DNA of 13,241 bases from DASPXY01 sp038227745 (GTDB lineage Bacteria; Planctomycetota; Planctomycetia; Gemmatales; Gemmataceae): contig JBBRPS010000215.1 in assembly GCA_038227745.1 (NCBI GenBank), positions 1 to 13,241 of the forward strand, given 5' to 3'. The translations under genes were made by a program, and so were the position numbers. This document shows, piece after piece, positions 1-6,613 of the stretch. The first letter of the stretch is position 1, and every line of letters starts with the position of its first letter. Below the pieces are notes generated by a model. The model did not search any database, had not been told where the DNA came from, and saw only the letters and a list, made by a program, of their open reading frames with translations.

Positions 1-41
1 CCGACCAGTTCACGCGCGCCGCCCTCACGGCGAAGGAGTGA
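1..41 (+). CDS. 3' end of an unidentified plus-strand gene (partial)
   Basis: Reading the frame that starts at base 3 gives DQFTRAALTAKE followed by TGA at 39-41. This is a plausible protein C-terminus, and the gene would run off the left edge of the window. The only other support is position: it would end convergently with the minus-strand gene stopping at 201, with a perfect palindrome (115-169) between them, as at the other convergent gene end in this window. Twelve codons are too few to name a product, and the call could be chance in GC-rich DNA. Confidence 0.35.
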   Translation, partial: DQFTRAALTAKE

Positions 42-114
42 CTTGCGCCGCCCCAGGCGAACGGCCCAGTGCTGCATGACCGTTTGACAAGTCTACAGCC
101 AGTGGCGTGGCGCC

Positions 115-169
115 GTAGGGTGGGCACTGCCCACCGCTTCCGTGAGCTGGTGGGCAGTGCCCACCCTAC
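115..169. repeat. perfect 21-bp inverted repeat, REP-like palindrome
   Basis: The arms 115-135 and 149-169 are exact reverse complements of 21 bases, around a 13-base loop. Each arm holds a smaller near-palindrome, TGGGCACTGCCCA. It lies between a plus-strand gene ending at 41 and a minus-strand gene ending at 201, so its RNA hairpin could stop transcription from both sides. There is no U-tract, so it is not a textbook intrinsic terminator. The G/C-rich nested form resembles dispersed intergenic repeats; its copy number cannot be seen here. Confidence 0.75.
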
Positions 170-200
170 CACGCTGGCGGCGATCTTCTGAAACGGTCAG

Positions 201-2057
201 CTACTTCCGGGTGTCCTGGATCCCGAGCGCCACGCCGGCGTACACCAGGGGGCGGAAGCGCTCCTCCAGCGTCTCGACCGTGTCCAGCGATTCCCCCTTC
301 GCGCCGAGGCGGCTGTTGTGGCGGGCGACGGCCTCGTGGCCCAGGCCGTAGGCCAGCGTCTCCTTGTCCTTGACGAATTCGTCCACGAGTTTCGGCTCGG
401 CCGTCGTTCCAGTCTCCCGCCGCTTGGCCAGCTCAATCAAGAGGAACTCGAGCTGCGCCCGCGCCCGACACGGCCGGTCGGGGATGGCGTCGGCGAGTTC
501 CCTGGCCTTATCGACAAGGCCGGCACGCACGGCCACACGCGCCAGGTGCTGTAGGAGTACAGACGGCAGGCCAGACGTCTTCGCCTTGCCCTTCTTCGTC
601 ATCTCCTTCTCGGCGGCGAGGGCGTGCTCCGCGTTGGCGCGGGCTTCATCGACCTTCTTCTGATCGAGCGCCACGGCGGCCACCGCGAGGGAGGCGAGCA
701 AGCGGTCCCGGGGCAGACCCTTGCGCTGTGCCTCCTTGAGGGCCTGGTCGAAATTGCCCTGGAGGGCGTGGCCCTCGGCGTAGGCCAGGCGCGCCGCCCA
801 GTGGACGCCCTTGGCCTGGTCCGTCGGGGGGTCGATCCTCTTCGCCGCCTCGGCGGCTTGACCGGCGGCAACCAGGAGGGAGACCACCTGGGCGAGGGGG
901 AGGAACTGGGCGTCGAACGCGGCCCCACCCCCGGCCGCGTTGACGTTGGCGAGCGAATTTGCCAGCCCGATGGCCAGATCTTTCTTGTCGCGGCGGAACA
1001 GCTTCGCGGCCACCGCGCGCATGGCCAGGGCGCGCGCTTCCGGAGAGTTGATCTGCTGCAGGGTGGCGTCAATCTCCCTCGCCGCGTACTTCGGCTTCAA
1101 CGCCAGGTTGCCGCCGCCCTGCACCTGGTCCCACTCCAGGCGGGCCTTGTCGCGCGCCTCGTCCTCGGTGCCGCCGAGATCGACCTGTGAGACCGCCAGG
1201 TCGATCAGGAACAGGTCGCGCTCCGCGGGACTCAGGACGCCGTCCACCTTCGCCTGCGCGAACTGCGCCCGGGCCTTGACGAAGGCCTCGCGCGCCGGCT
1301 CCGCCTGACGGGCCTGGACGTGGAACTCCCCCACGGCTCGATAGACCTCGGCCGCCAGCGGCGTGCTCAGCCTGGTTTTCGGGCCTTCCTCCTTCGACTT
1401 CGGTTCGACGTAGGTGAGGGCCTTGTCCAGCGCCTTCTTCTGCGCACTCTGGCTGAAGTAGGCCGAGAGGCCGAGGTAGATCACGAAAGCCACCGCGCCG
1501 GCCGAGGCCAGCATCCCCCAGAAGCGGACGCGCTGGCCGACGGTGACCGGCTCCTGTTCCTCGAGGACGACCCCCGCTTCCTCGAGCGATTCCTGACTCA
1601 CCTTGCCGCGGCTGTCGTCCCAGGTGCCGAGCGGTTTCGCCGGCTCGTCGCGTTTCGCGAAGGACGGGCCGGCCGCTTTCTGGACGTCGCGCCAGTCCTT
1701 GGGCTTCTCCTCCTTGAGGAGGGGCACCTTGATGATCTGGCGGCACTCGCGGTTCGGACAGGGGATGCGCTTGCCCGCCTCGGCGGCGGGCGCCTCCACG
1801 ACTTCGCCGCAGAAGTCGCAGGTGAACTTGATGGGCTGGGCCTCTTTGGGCTTCTCGGGCGCGGCTTCCTTCTTGGCGGCGGCCCCGTCGCTGGCGAGGG
1901 CGGCGGCGGCGAAGTCTTCCAGGTCCGCGGGAGGTGCGATCGGCGCGGGGATGGTGACGGGGCCTTTACAGGCGGGGCACTTGACTTTCTTGCCGGCGAG
2001 CTCGTCCTTGACGACCAGCCCCTTTTGACAGTTGGGGCACTTGAAGCGGATAGGCAT
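201..2057 (-). CDS. membrane-anchored protein with two zinc ribbons and helical repeats
   Basis: This 618-residue protein begins with two zinc-ribbon modules. The first has C7, C10, C27 and C30; the second has C80, C83, C100 and C105. A charged linker follows, then one hydrophobic segment at about 179-200. The remainder, about 205-618, is Ala/Leu/Lys-rich and looks like TPR-type helical repeats. The likely topology is zinc ribbons in the cytoplasm and the repeat domain across the membrane, which is inference. Such ribbon-plus-helix proteins are frequent in planctomycetes and mostly have no assigned function. The ATG at 2057 is the natural start because the first ribbon begins at residue 7. 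A sigma70-like promoter sits about 50 bases upstream. The gene is on the same strand as ispG but separated from it by a large hairpin, so it is probably not in an operon with it. The function is unknown; a scaffold or protein-interaction role is a guess. Confidence 0.8.
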   Translation of the reverse strand: MPIRFKCPNCQKGLVVKDELAGKKVKCPACKGPVTIPAPIAPPADLEDFAAAALASDGAAAKKEAAPEKPKEAQPIKFTCDFCGEVVEAPAAEAGKRIPCPNRECRQIIKVPLLKEEKPKDWRDVQKAAGPSFAKRDEPAKPLGTWDDSRGKVSQESLEEAGVVLEEQEPVTVGQRVRFWGMLASAGAVAFVIYLGLSAYFSQSAQKKALDKALTYVEPKSKEEGPKTRLSTPLAAEVYRAVGEFHVQARQAEPAREAFVKARAQFAQAKVDGVLSPAERDLFLIDLAVSQVDLGGTEDEARDKARLEWDQVQGGGNLALKPKYAAREIDATLQQINSPEARALAMRAVAAKLFRRDKKDLAIGLANSLANVNAAGGGAAFDAQFLPLAQVVSLLVAAGQAAEAAKRIDPPTDQAKGVHWAARLAYAEGHALQGNFDQALKEAQRKGLPRDRLLASLAVAAVALDQKKVDEARANAEHALAAEKEMTKKGKAKTSGLPSVLLQHLARVAVRAGLVDKARELADAIPDRPCRARAQLEFLLIELAKRRETGTTAEPKLVDEFVKDKETLAYGLGHEAVARHNSRLGAKGESLDTVETLEERFRPLVYAGVALGIQDTRK

Positions 2058-2114
2058 GATGGGTCCGGTGTCGGGGTCCGTGGCGCCGAAAGGCGCGGGG
2101 TTTCTGCTACTGCT

Positions 2115-2144
2115 GTTTTACCACGGGCAGCGGACCCCGGACAA
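2115..2144 (-). promoter_or_regulatory. putative sigma70-like promoter of the zinc-ribbon/TPR gene
   Basis: On the minus strand TTGTCC (2139-2144) and TAAAAC (2115-2120) are separated by 18 bases. A start site near 2108 would leave a leader of about 50 bases before the ATG at 2057. The leader contains a small hairpin, GCGCC-TTTC-GGCGC, at 2083-2096. The boxes match the consensus only in part. Confidence 0.45.
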
Positions 2145-2152
2145 CGGGCGAG

Positions 2153-2229
2153 AGCGGTTCGTGGCCGACTCGCTCCGCGAGTCGGGGGTGTCGGCCCCGA
2201 CTCGCGGAGCGAGTCGGCCACGAACCGCT
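2153..2229 (-). repeat. perfect 35-bp inverted repeat directly after ispG
   Basis: The arms 2153-2187 and 2195-2229 are exact reverse complements over 35 bases with a 7-base spacer. Each arm contains a second dyad, GACTCGC/GCGAGTC, so the element could fold as one long hairpin or as a cruciform with side arms. Its edge touches the ispG stop codon (2230-2232), so it forms the first bases of the ispG 3' untranslated region. It probably ends ispG transcription or protects the 3' end, though no U-tract follows. Its form suggests a dispersed planctomycete palindrome family. Confidence 0.8.
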
Positions 2230-3384
2230 TTAGTTCAGGACGGGCAGGCGCATCTTGCCCTCGGCGAGGGAAGGCGTCGCGGGCCGGCCGGACGCGGCGC
2301 GCTCCGCCTCCTCCTTCTCCCAGGCGTCGATCTCCTCCAGCAGCGCGTCCACCATCTCACTCTCCAGGACGTGGCGGACGATCTCGCCGCGCTTGAAGAT
2401 GACGCCCTTGCCCTTGCCCGCCGCGATACCCAGGTCGGCCTCGCGCGCCTCGCCGGGACCGTTCACGATGCAGCCGAGCACGCTCACCTTGACCGGCGTC
2501 GTCCGCCCCGCCAGGCGCTTCTCGAGCTGCGCGATGATCCCCTCCAGGTCGATCTCCAGTCGGCCGCACGTCGGGCAGGCGATCAGCTCCGGCCTGCGCA
2601 CGCGCCGCTGCGTCGCCTGCAGGATGTCGAACGCGGCGGCGATCTCCGGCACCGAGTCGCCCAACAGACTGATGCGGATCGTGTCGCCGATGCCGTCGAG
2701 CAGGATCGGCGCCAGGCCGCACGCCGACTTGGTGACCGCGTAGGGCGCCTTGCCCGCCTCGGTAATGCCGATGTGCGTCGGGTAGTCCGCCTGCTTCGCG
2801 TACAGCCGGTACGCCTCGACGGCGGTGAGCACGTCACTTGACTTGAGGGAGACAATGAGGTCGTGGTAGCCTTCGGACTCGGCGATCTCGATGTAGCGCA
2901 GGGCGCTCTCGACCATGGCCGGCGGGCAGGGGAAGCCGTGCTTCTCGACCAGCTCGCGCTCCAGGCTGCCGGCGTTGACGCCGATGCGCATGGGCAAGCC
3001 GCGCGCCTTGGCCTTGCGGATGACCTGGCGGTAGCGGTCGTAGCCGCCAATGTTGCCGGGGTTGATGCGGATCTTATCGACCGGATGGTCGAGCGCCGCC
3101 AGGGCCATCTTGTAGTCGAAGTGGATGTCGCAGATCAGGGGGATGTGGATCCGCTTGCGGATCTCCCCCAGGACGGCCGCGTCCTGTGCCTTGGGCACGG
3201 TGACGCGGATGATCTCGCAACCGGCCTCTTCGAGGCGCAGGATCTCGGCGACGGTGCCGTCGAGGTCGTAGGTGTCGGTCGTGGTCATCGATTGCACCCA
3301 GATCGGGTTGCTGCCGCCGACGACCTTGTCGCCGACCCGCACTTCGCGGGTCTTGTGGCGCGTGAAGGGGTGCTGGTAACCCAT
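2230..3384 (-). CDS. ispG: 4-hydroxy-3-methylbut-2-enyl diphosphate synthase (IspG/GcpE)
   Basis: IspG is the iron-sulfur enzyme that reductively opens methylerythritol cyclodiphosphate (MEcPP) to HMBPP, the penultimate step of the cytosolic MEP isoprenoid pathway. The 384-residue protein has the family's usual bacterial length. Its N-terminal TIM-barrel half shows VQSMTTTDT (30-38), CDIHFDYK (85-92) and RINPGNIGG (106-114). The C-terminal half shows ACPTCGR (269-275) and GCIVNGPGE (304-312). C270, C273 and C305 with E312 match the known ligands of the [4Fe-4S] cluster, and as I recall their numbering equals that of the E. coli enzyme. The C-terminus (about 355-384) extends the family core with a charged tail. 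The ATG at 3384 has GAGGAG only 2 bases upstream, closer than usual. A promoter lies at 3471-3500 and a 35-bp palindrome abuts the stop codon. The gene appears monocistronic and intact. Confidence 0.97.
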   Translation of the reverse strand: MGYQHPFTRHKTREVRVGDKVVGGSNPIWVQSMTTTDTYDLDGTVAEILRLEEAGCEIIRVTVPKAQDAAVLGEIRKRIHIPLICDIHFDYKMALAALDHPVDKIRINPGNIGGYDRYRQVIRKAKARGLPMRIGVNAGSLERELVEKHGFPCPPAMVESALRYIEIAESEGYHDLIVSLKSSDVLTAVEAYRLYAKQADYPTHIGITEAGKAPYAVTKSACGLAPILLDGIGDTIRISLLGDSVPEIAAAFDILQATQRRVRRPELIACPTCGRLEIDLEGIIAQLEKRLAGRTTPVKVSVLGCIVNGPGEAREADLGIAAGKGKGVIFKRGEIVRHVLESEMVDALLEEIDAWEKEEAERAASGRPATPSLAEGKMRLPVLN

Positions 3385-3470
3385 GGCTCCTCGCTCGCTT
3401 CCTTGCCGCCGTGGCGCAGGGCCGCGGCGTCGGACCTTCCGTGTGGTGGAACGGTTCAGAACACGCTGTT

Positions 3471-3500
3471 ATCCTAGTTTCCGGCCGGGCGCGCCGTCAA
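3471..3500 (-). promoter_or_regulatory. putative sigma70-like promoter of ispG
   Basis: On the minus strand TTGACG (3495-3500) and TAGGAT (3471-3476) are 18 bases apart. A start near 3464 would give a leader of about 80 bases before the ispG ATG. On the opposite strand, toward the ATPase gene, a TACAAT at 3544-3549 resembles a -10 box but has no matching -35 box at 16-18 bases. Confidence 0.5.
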
Positions 3501-3624
3501 GGCGGAGGTGCCGGGGCGGGCGGGCCGACCGCAACCCTCGGCTTACAATACGGGAACCGCACTCCGCCTCCGCGGGACAACCCCCCTGAACCTTTTCCGC
3601 GCCGCCAACGTCTGAGAAAATAGC

Positions 3625-4818
3625 ATGAGCAACCTCAAAGACTACACCGCCGATCACCGCTACCTCCTCGAAGCCGTCGCGACCCAGGCCGGGTTCGCCG
3701 AGCCGATCGCCTTCCAGATGAACCAGCTCGTCGATCCCCTGCTCAAGGGCTCGCGCAAGGGCGAACTGCTTCCCATCGACGGTGTCCTGGTCCACGACTG
3801 GTGGCCCGACGCCGGCGCGACCTACGCCGGCACGCAGTTCGGCACCCGCCTCTACGAGGTCGAGGGCGTCCGCTACGCTCTCGTCTACGCCTACCACAAC
3901 CATCAGATCAGCGACGCCGGCATGAGCTTCTACGTGGTGGACCGCAAGGACTACCGCCGCCTCTACAAGATCGCCCTGCGCTGCCGCCGCGATTCCCAGC
4001 CGCCCAGCCTCGTCCCCATCCTCCCCGCCGAGCAGGTCGATGTCCTCTGGCGGAACACCCTCGCCTACCTCGAGTCGGCCAACCTCGAGCGCATCCGGAA
4101 GTACGGCGGCCGGGCGCGCCGCGGTGTCCTGCTGACCGGATCGCCGGGCAACGGCAAGACGATGGCCTGCCGCTGGATCTGGGAGGAGTGCCGCAAGCGC
4201 CGCTGGGAGTGGCGCCTCGTCACGCCCGACACCTACCGCCAGGCGCGCATGAGCGGCGACGCCCAGGAGGCGGTCCGGGCGCTGTTCAGCGTCCACCGCC
4301 GCGGCATCGTCTTCTTCGACGACATGGACCTGGCCCTGCGCGACCGCGAGACGGTCGGCGAGACGGAAGACCAGGCCGTCTTCCTCGGCGCCATGGACGG
4401 CCTGACCGTCAACGAGGGCGTGGTCTTCGTGTTCACGACGAACTGCGGCCTGGACCTGATCGACCGGGCGTTCAAGCGGCCGGGGCGCATCGACGTGATG
4501 CTGCACTTCCAGCCGCCCGACGCGGCCCTGCGCCGGCGGCTGACCGAGCGCTGGCACGAAGACGTCCGCGCCGGCATCGATCTGGAGCGGGCCGTGACGA
4601 CCACGGAGGGGTACAGCTTCGCCGAGGTCGAGGAGCTGAAGAACCTGCTCATCATGCGCTACCTGGACGCCGGCGCCTGGGACTGGGACTGGGCGCTGCA
4701 CCAGTTCGACGTGAACCGCCACGAACTGAACACGCGCCTGCGCCGCCAGGTCGGTTTCGGCTACGCCGAGGCCCAGGCCGGCGCCGGCCGGAACGGCGAG
4801 GTCGATCCCGCCGACTGA
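3625..4818 (+). CDS. AAA family ATPase with a novel N-terminal domain
   Basis: This 397-residue protein carries one classic AAA module after an N-terminal domain of about 150 residues that I do not recognise. The Walker A motif is GSPGNGKT (172-179). Walker B is IVFFDD (228-233), ending in Asp-Asp where most AAA proteins have Asp-Glu. Sensor 1 is TTN (271-273), followed by FKRPGRID (283-290) with candidate arginine fingers R285 and R288, and a helical lid at about 297-350. The order and spacing fit an oligomeric AAA machine such as an FtsH or proteasome-type ATPase core, but no protease or membrane segment is present. The substrate is unknown. The ATG at 3625 lacks a strong Shine-Dalgarno. 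The gene is divergent from ispG and 224 bases upstream of an RNA ligase gene on the same strand. The reading frame continues past the stop for 17 codons with a CGIC motif. Confidence 0.9.
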   Translation: MSNLKDYTADHRYLLEAVATQAGFAEPIAFQMNQLVDPLLKGSRKGELLPIDGVLVHDWWPDAGATYAGTQFGTRLYEVEGVRYALVYAYHNHQISDAGMSFYVVDRKDYRRLYKIALRCRRDSQPPSLVPILPAEQVDVLWRNTLAYLESANLERIRKYGGRARRGVLLTGSPGNGKTMACRWIWEECRKRRWEWRLVTPDTYRQARMSGDAQEAVRALFSVHRRGIVFFDDMDLALRDRETVGETEDQAVFLGAMDGLTVNEGVVFVFTTNCGLDLIDRAFKRPGRIDVMLHFQPPDAALRRRLTERWHEDVRAGIDLERAVTTTEGYSFAEVEELKNLLIMRYLDAGAWDWDWALHQFDVNRHELNTRLRRQVGFGYAEAQAGAGRNGEVDPAD

Positions 4819-5030
4819 GAGGCGTGCGGGATTTGCGGGGCGGACCTGCCCGCGGAGTGGGACTTCGCATAGCCCGGCCGCGGCCCGCACCGCCGGAGGC
4901 CGAACCCGGCCTGGTATTGCCGCGTCCTGTCTGGAAGATCATGGGCGGCTGTTCGCCCGGTGGCAACTTCGAGGAGCGGCTTCGGTGCGTATCCGGCCTG
5001 ATCGGGCGACACCGGCGGCTCACGCGGCCG

Positions 5031-5036
5031 AGGAGG
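5031..5036 (+). promoter_or_regulatory. strong Shine-Dalgarno fixing the RNA ligase start
   Basis: AGGAGG lies 6 bases before the ATG at 5043. The frame is open further upstream, including an ATG at 4941, but only the 5043 start has a ribosome site, and residues before it have no relation to the ligase fold. Confidence 0.8.
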
Positions 5037-5042
5037 CGAGCG

Positions 5043-5699
5043 ATGAAGGACTACCCGAGTATCCCCGCGGCCGGCCACCTGCTCGCCCAGTCGGCCACCG
5101 ACTACCTGGGGCGGTCGTTCGTCGCCTTCGACAAGCTGGACGGCTCGAACCTCAGGGCCGAGTGGGACCGCAAGAAGGGCTGGCACCTCTTCGGCAGCCG
5201 CCGGCGGCTGCTCGACCCCTCGCAACCGCTCCTGGGCCAGGCCGTCCGGCTGATCCTTGAAGGGTACGGCGACGGCCTGGCGAAGGCGTTCAGGGACGAC
5301 CCCGCCCTGGGCCGCCCCCGGGAGGCGACCGCCTACTTCGAGTTCTTCGGCCCCCGCAGCTTCGCCGGCCAGCACGACCCGGCAGTCCTCAAGATCCCGG
5401 CCAACGAGCCGTTCCGGGTCGTCCTCATCGACGTGAACCTCCACAAGCGAGGGTTCGTGTCCGGCGAGCAGTTCATCGACCACTTCGGCCACCTGGGCAT
5501 CCCCCGGGTGGTCCACCGCGGCGAACTGACCCGCGAGTTCATAGCGGCCGTTCGGGCCGACAGGTTCGGCACGCCCGAGGGGGTCATCTGCAAGGGCGGC
5601 GAGGGGCACGGCCGCTGGATGGCCAAGGTGAAGACCACCGCCTATTTCCGCCGGCTGAAGGCCTTCTTCCGGGACGACTGGCAGAAGTACGGGGAGTGA
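5043..5699 (+). CDS. stand-alone RNA ligase-like nucleotidyltransferase
   Basis: The 218-residue protein has the ordered motifs of covalent nucleotidyltransferases. Motif I is KLDGSN (31-36), in which K31 would carry the AMP. A GSRRRLL stretch (51-57) resembles the RNA-ligase SRNG-type motif Ia, FEFFG (99-103) is motif III, RVVLIDV (125-131) motif IIIa, EGVICKG (179-185) motif IV and MAKVKT (193-198) motif V with K195 and K197. This pattern fits the T4 Rnl2-like RNA ligase family better than DNA ligases. The protein stops soon after motif V, so it has only the adenylyltransferase domain, like many phage and small bacterial members. The expected role is sealing of RNA breaks; the true substrate is unknown. 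It has its own strong ribosome site and follows the AAA ATPase gene. A hairpin (5687-5723) contains its stop codon. Phage or mobile origin is possible but not shown. Confidence 0.82.
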   Translation: MKDYPSIPAAGHLLAQSATDYLGRSFVAFDKLDGSNLRAEWDRKKGWHLFGSRRRLLDPSQPLLGQAVRLILEGYGDGLAKAFRDDPALGRPREATAYFEFFGPRSFAGQHDPAVLKIPANEPFRVVLIDVNLHKRGFVSGEQFIDHFGHLGIPRVVHRGELTREFIAAVRADRFGTPEGVICKGGEGHGRWMAKVKTTAYFRRLKAFFRDDWQKYGE

Positions 5700-5723
5700 G
5701 GCGGAACGCCTCATTCCCCGTAC
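5687..5723 (+). terminator. hairpin overlapping the RNA ligase stop codon
   Basis: The arms 5687-5703 and 5707-5723 pair over 17 positions with one G.U and a GAA loop. The left arm contains the last codons (Tyr-Gly-Glu) and the TGA stop at 5697-5699. No U-tract follows, so it may act as an imperfect terminator or as a 3'-end stabiliser. Confidence 0.6.
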
Positions 5724-5756
5724 CCGCCCGTAGCCGTGGCCGGGCTGAAGGGGGAG

Positions 5757-6067
5757 AAGGATATGAGACTGGGTAAACGGGGCACCGAGGCCCAATCGCT
5801 TCGGGATCCGGGGCAAATTGCGGACGAAAAAAGCCGGTCGCACTCAGGTCAACATCCTCGTCACCCGCAAGCAGGAGCATTCCCGGAAGCCCGACGAGGC
5901 GTTCGGCAGTATTGAGCAGTGCAGCCACCGGCCCATTCCTTGAGCTTTTCGCCCGCTTCAAGCGACCAGGATGGACGCAGTGGGGGGACCAGGTCGAGGT
6001 TTACGAAGAGTCGCGACCGCTGCACCCTCCTTACAACGGCCACGCCCTTCCGGCAGGTGGAGGGTGA
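5757..6067 (+). pseudogene. C-terminal relic of an MT-A70 family DNA adenine methyltransferase
   Basis: MT-A70 enzymes methylate adenine N6. Here only about the last 95 residues survive, spread over three frames. The first piece reads GKRGTEA (from 5776). The second (5803-5934) reads FGIRGKLRTKKAGRTQ, then VNILVTRKQEHSRKPDEAF and SIEQCSHRP. The third (5936-6064) reads FLELFARFKRPGWTQWGD followed by a tail ending at TGA 6065-6067. The HSRKPDE and LELFAR..RPGW.QWG blocks are the hallmark C-terminal motifs of the family. Frame changes fall near 5797-5803 and at 5935, where one extra A after CGGCCC makes the second frame stop at 5941-5943. The DPPW catalytic motif is absent, since DNA upstream is the RNA ligase gene. 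It cannot encode an active enzyme. A repeat block begins at its last codons (6056). Confidence 0.8.
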
Positions 6068-6169
6068 AGAGTGAAGGGTGGAGGGTGAAGACGCCTTGTC
6101 TTCTCCCTCCACCCTCCACCCTTCACCCTCCACCCGCTTGTCTTCTCCCTCCACCCTTCACCCTTCACC
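6056..6169. repeat. purine/pyrimidine repeat block with inverted and direct copies
   Basis: 6056-6091 is nearly all purine plus T on the plus strand, built of GGTGGAGGGTGAAG-like units. From 6098 to 6169 the complementary pyrimidine units (CCCTCCACCCTTCACC-like) follow, so the two halves form an imperfect inverted repeat. A 21-base unit beginning CTTGTCTTCTCCC occurs exactly at 6095-6115 and 6137-6157, a period of 42. No protein is encoded. Such G-strand/C-strand asymmetry could form triplex or hairpin structures. It adjoins the methylase relic. Confidence 0.75.
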
Positions 6170-6266
6170 AGGTGCCGCACACGCCGACCGTCGCCAGCGG
6201 TCCTTCCCACCCTGGGTCAGACGGGGCCGCGCGGAGGCGTGGTGCGGGGTGGGGTCTCGCGGCGGC

Positions 6267-6500
6267 TCAGGGGTTCGGTGGCCCCTTCCTGCCGCCGAAC
6301 TTGCCGCCGAGGTAGGCCCCGGCCACGGCGCCGATGGCGCTGCCGCCGAAGACAGTGCCGAGGCCGAGGGTAATGGTCGTGCCCAGGTCGTGCGGTTCCC
6401 CGACCGTCACCGTGCAAACCGCGACGACGCCGACGGAGACGGCGAGTCCTGTGAGGCCGCCCAGGGCGGCGCCGCCGAGGCCGAATAGCCACTTCCGCAT
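6267..6500 (-). CDS. small glycine-zipper membrane protein
   Basis: The 77-residue protein starts MRKWLFGLGG and has two hydrophobic segments, about 4-32 and 43-66. Both are rich in GxxxG spacing (for example GGAALGGLTG and GGSAIGAVAGAYLGG), typical of glycine-zipper membrane proteins that pack tightly in the bilayer. The tail KFGGRKGPPNP is basic and would sit in the cytoplasm. The frame is open upstream to 6662, but the ATG at 6500 is preferred because GGGAGG lies about 8 bases before it and the upstream codons overlap an intrinsic terminator. No family can be named. It is an unlinked small gene, possibly a stress or envelope protein. Confidence 0.6.
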   Translation of the reverse strand: MRKWLFGLGGAALGGLTGLAVSVGVVAVCTVTVGEPHDLGTTITLGLGTVFGGSAIGAVAGAYLGGKFGGRKGPPNP

Positions 6501-6559
6501 GAGGAGCCCCTCCCGAGGACCAGTTGCCAGGGGTAGGGTACGCACCGCCCGGCCGGAGG

Positions 6560-6602
6560 GCAAAACGAAAAACGCCCCGGCAGCACAAGGCCACCGGGGC
6601 GT
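6560..6602 (-). terminator. intrinsic terminator with U-tract
   Basis: On the minus strand a 9-bp stem, ACGCCCCGG with CCGGGGCGT (6594-6602 and 6572-6580), has a 13-base loop and runs straight into TTTTTCGTTTTG. This is the only hairpin in the window with a proper U-tract. It lies about 105 bases downstream of the ATG at 6708 and 178 bases after the zinc-ribbon gene stop at 6780. Confidence 0.75.
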
Positions 6603-6613
6603 CGTCCTCTCTG

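Noticed and set aside
84..112. TTGACA at 84-89 as a promoter
   Set aside because: No -10-like hexamer at 15-19 bases, and no gene follows on the plus strand.
4816..4818. TGA of the ATPase gene as a selenocysteine codon
   Set aside because: No SECIS-like hairpin was recognised just after it and no selenoprotein family match; truncation or chance is simpler.
3469..4890. 473-codon minus-strand frame over the ATPase gene
   Set aside because: Antisense frame in GC-rich DNA with low-complexity Val/Ala/Asp/Gly sequence; the plus strand has clear Walker and sensor motifs.
4761..5843. 360-codon minus-strand frame over the RNA ligase gene
   Set aside because: Shadow of the ligase gene, which has ordered ligase motifs and a perfect ribosome site.
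6095..6169. Direct repeats as a CRISPR array
   Set aside because: Repeats are imperfect, low-complexity and nearly continuous with no unique spacers, and no cas genes are present.
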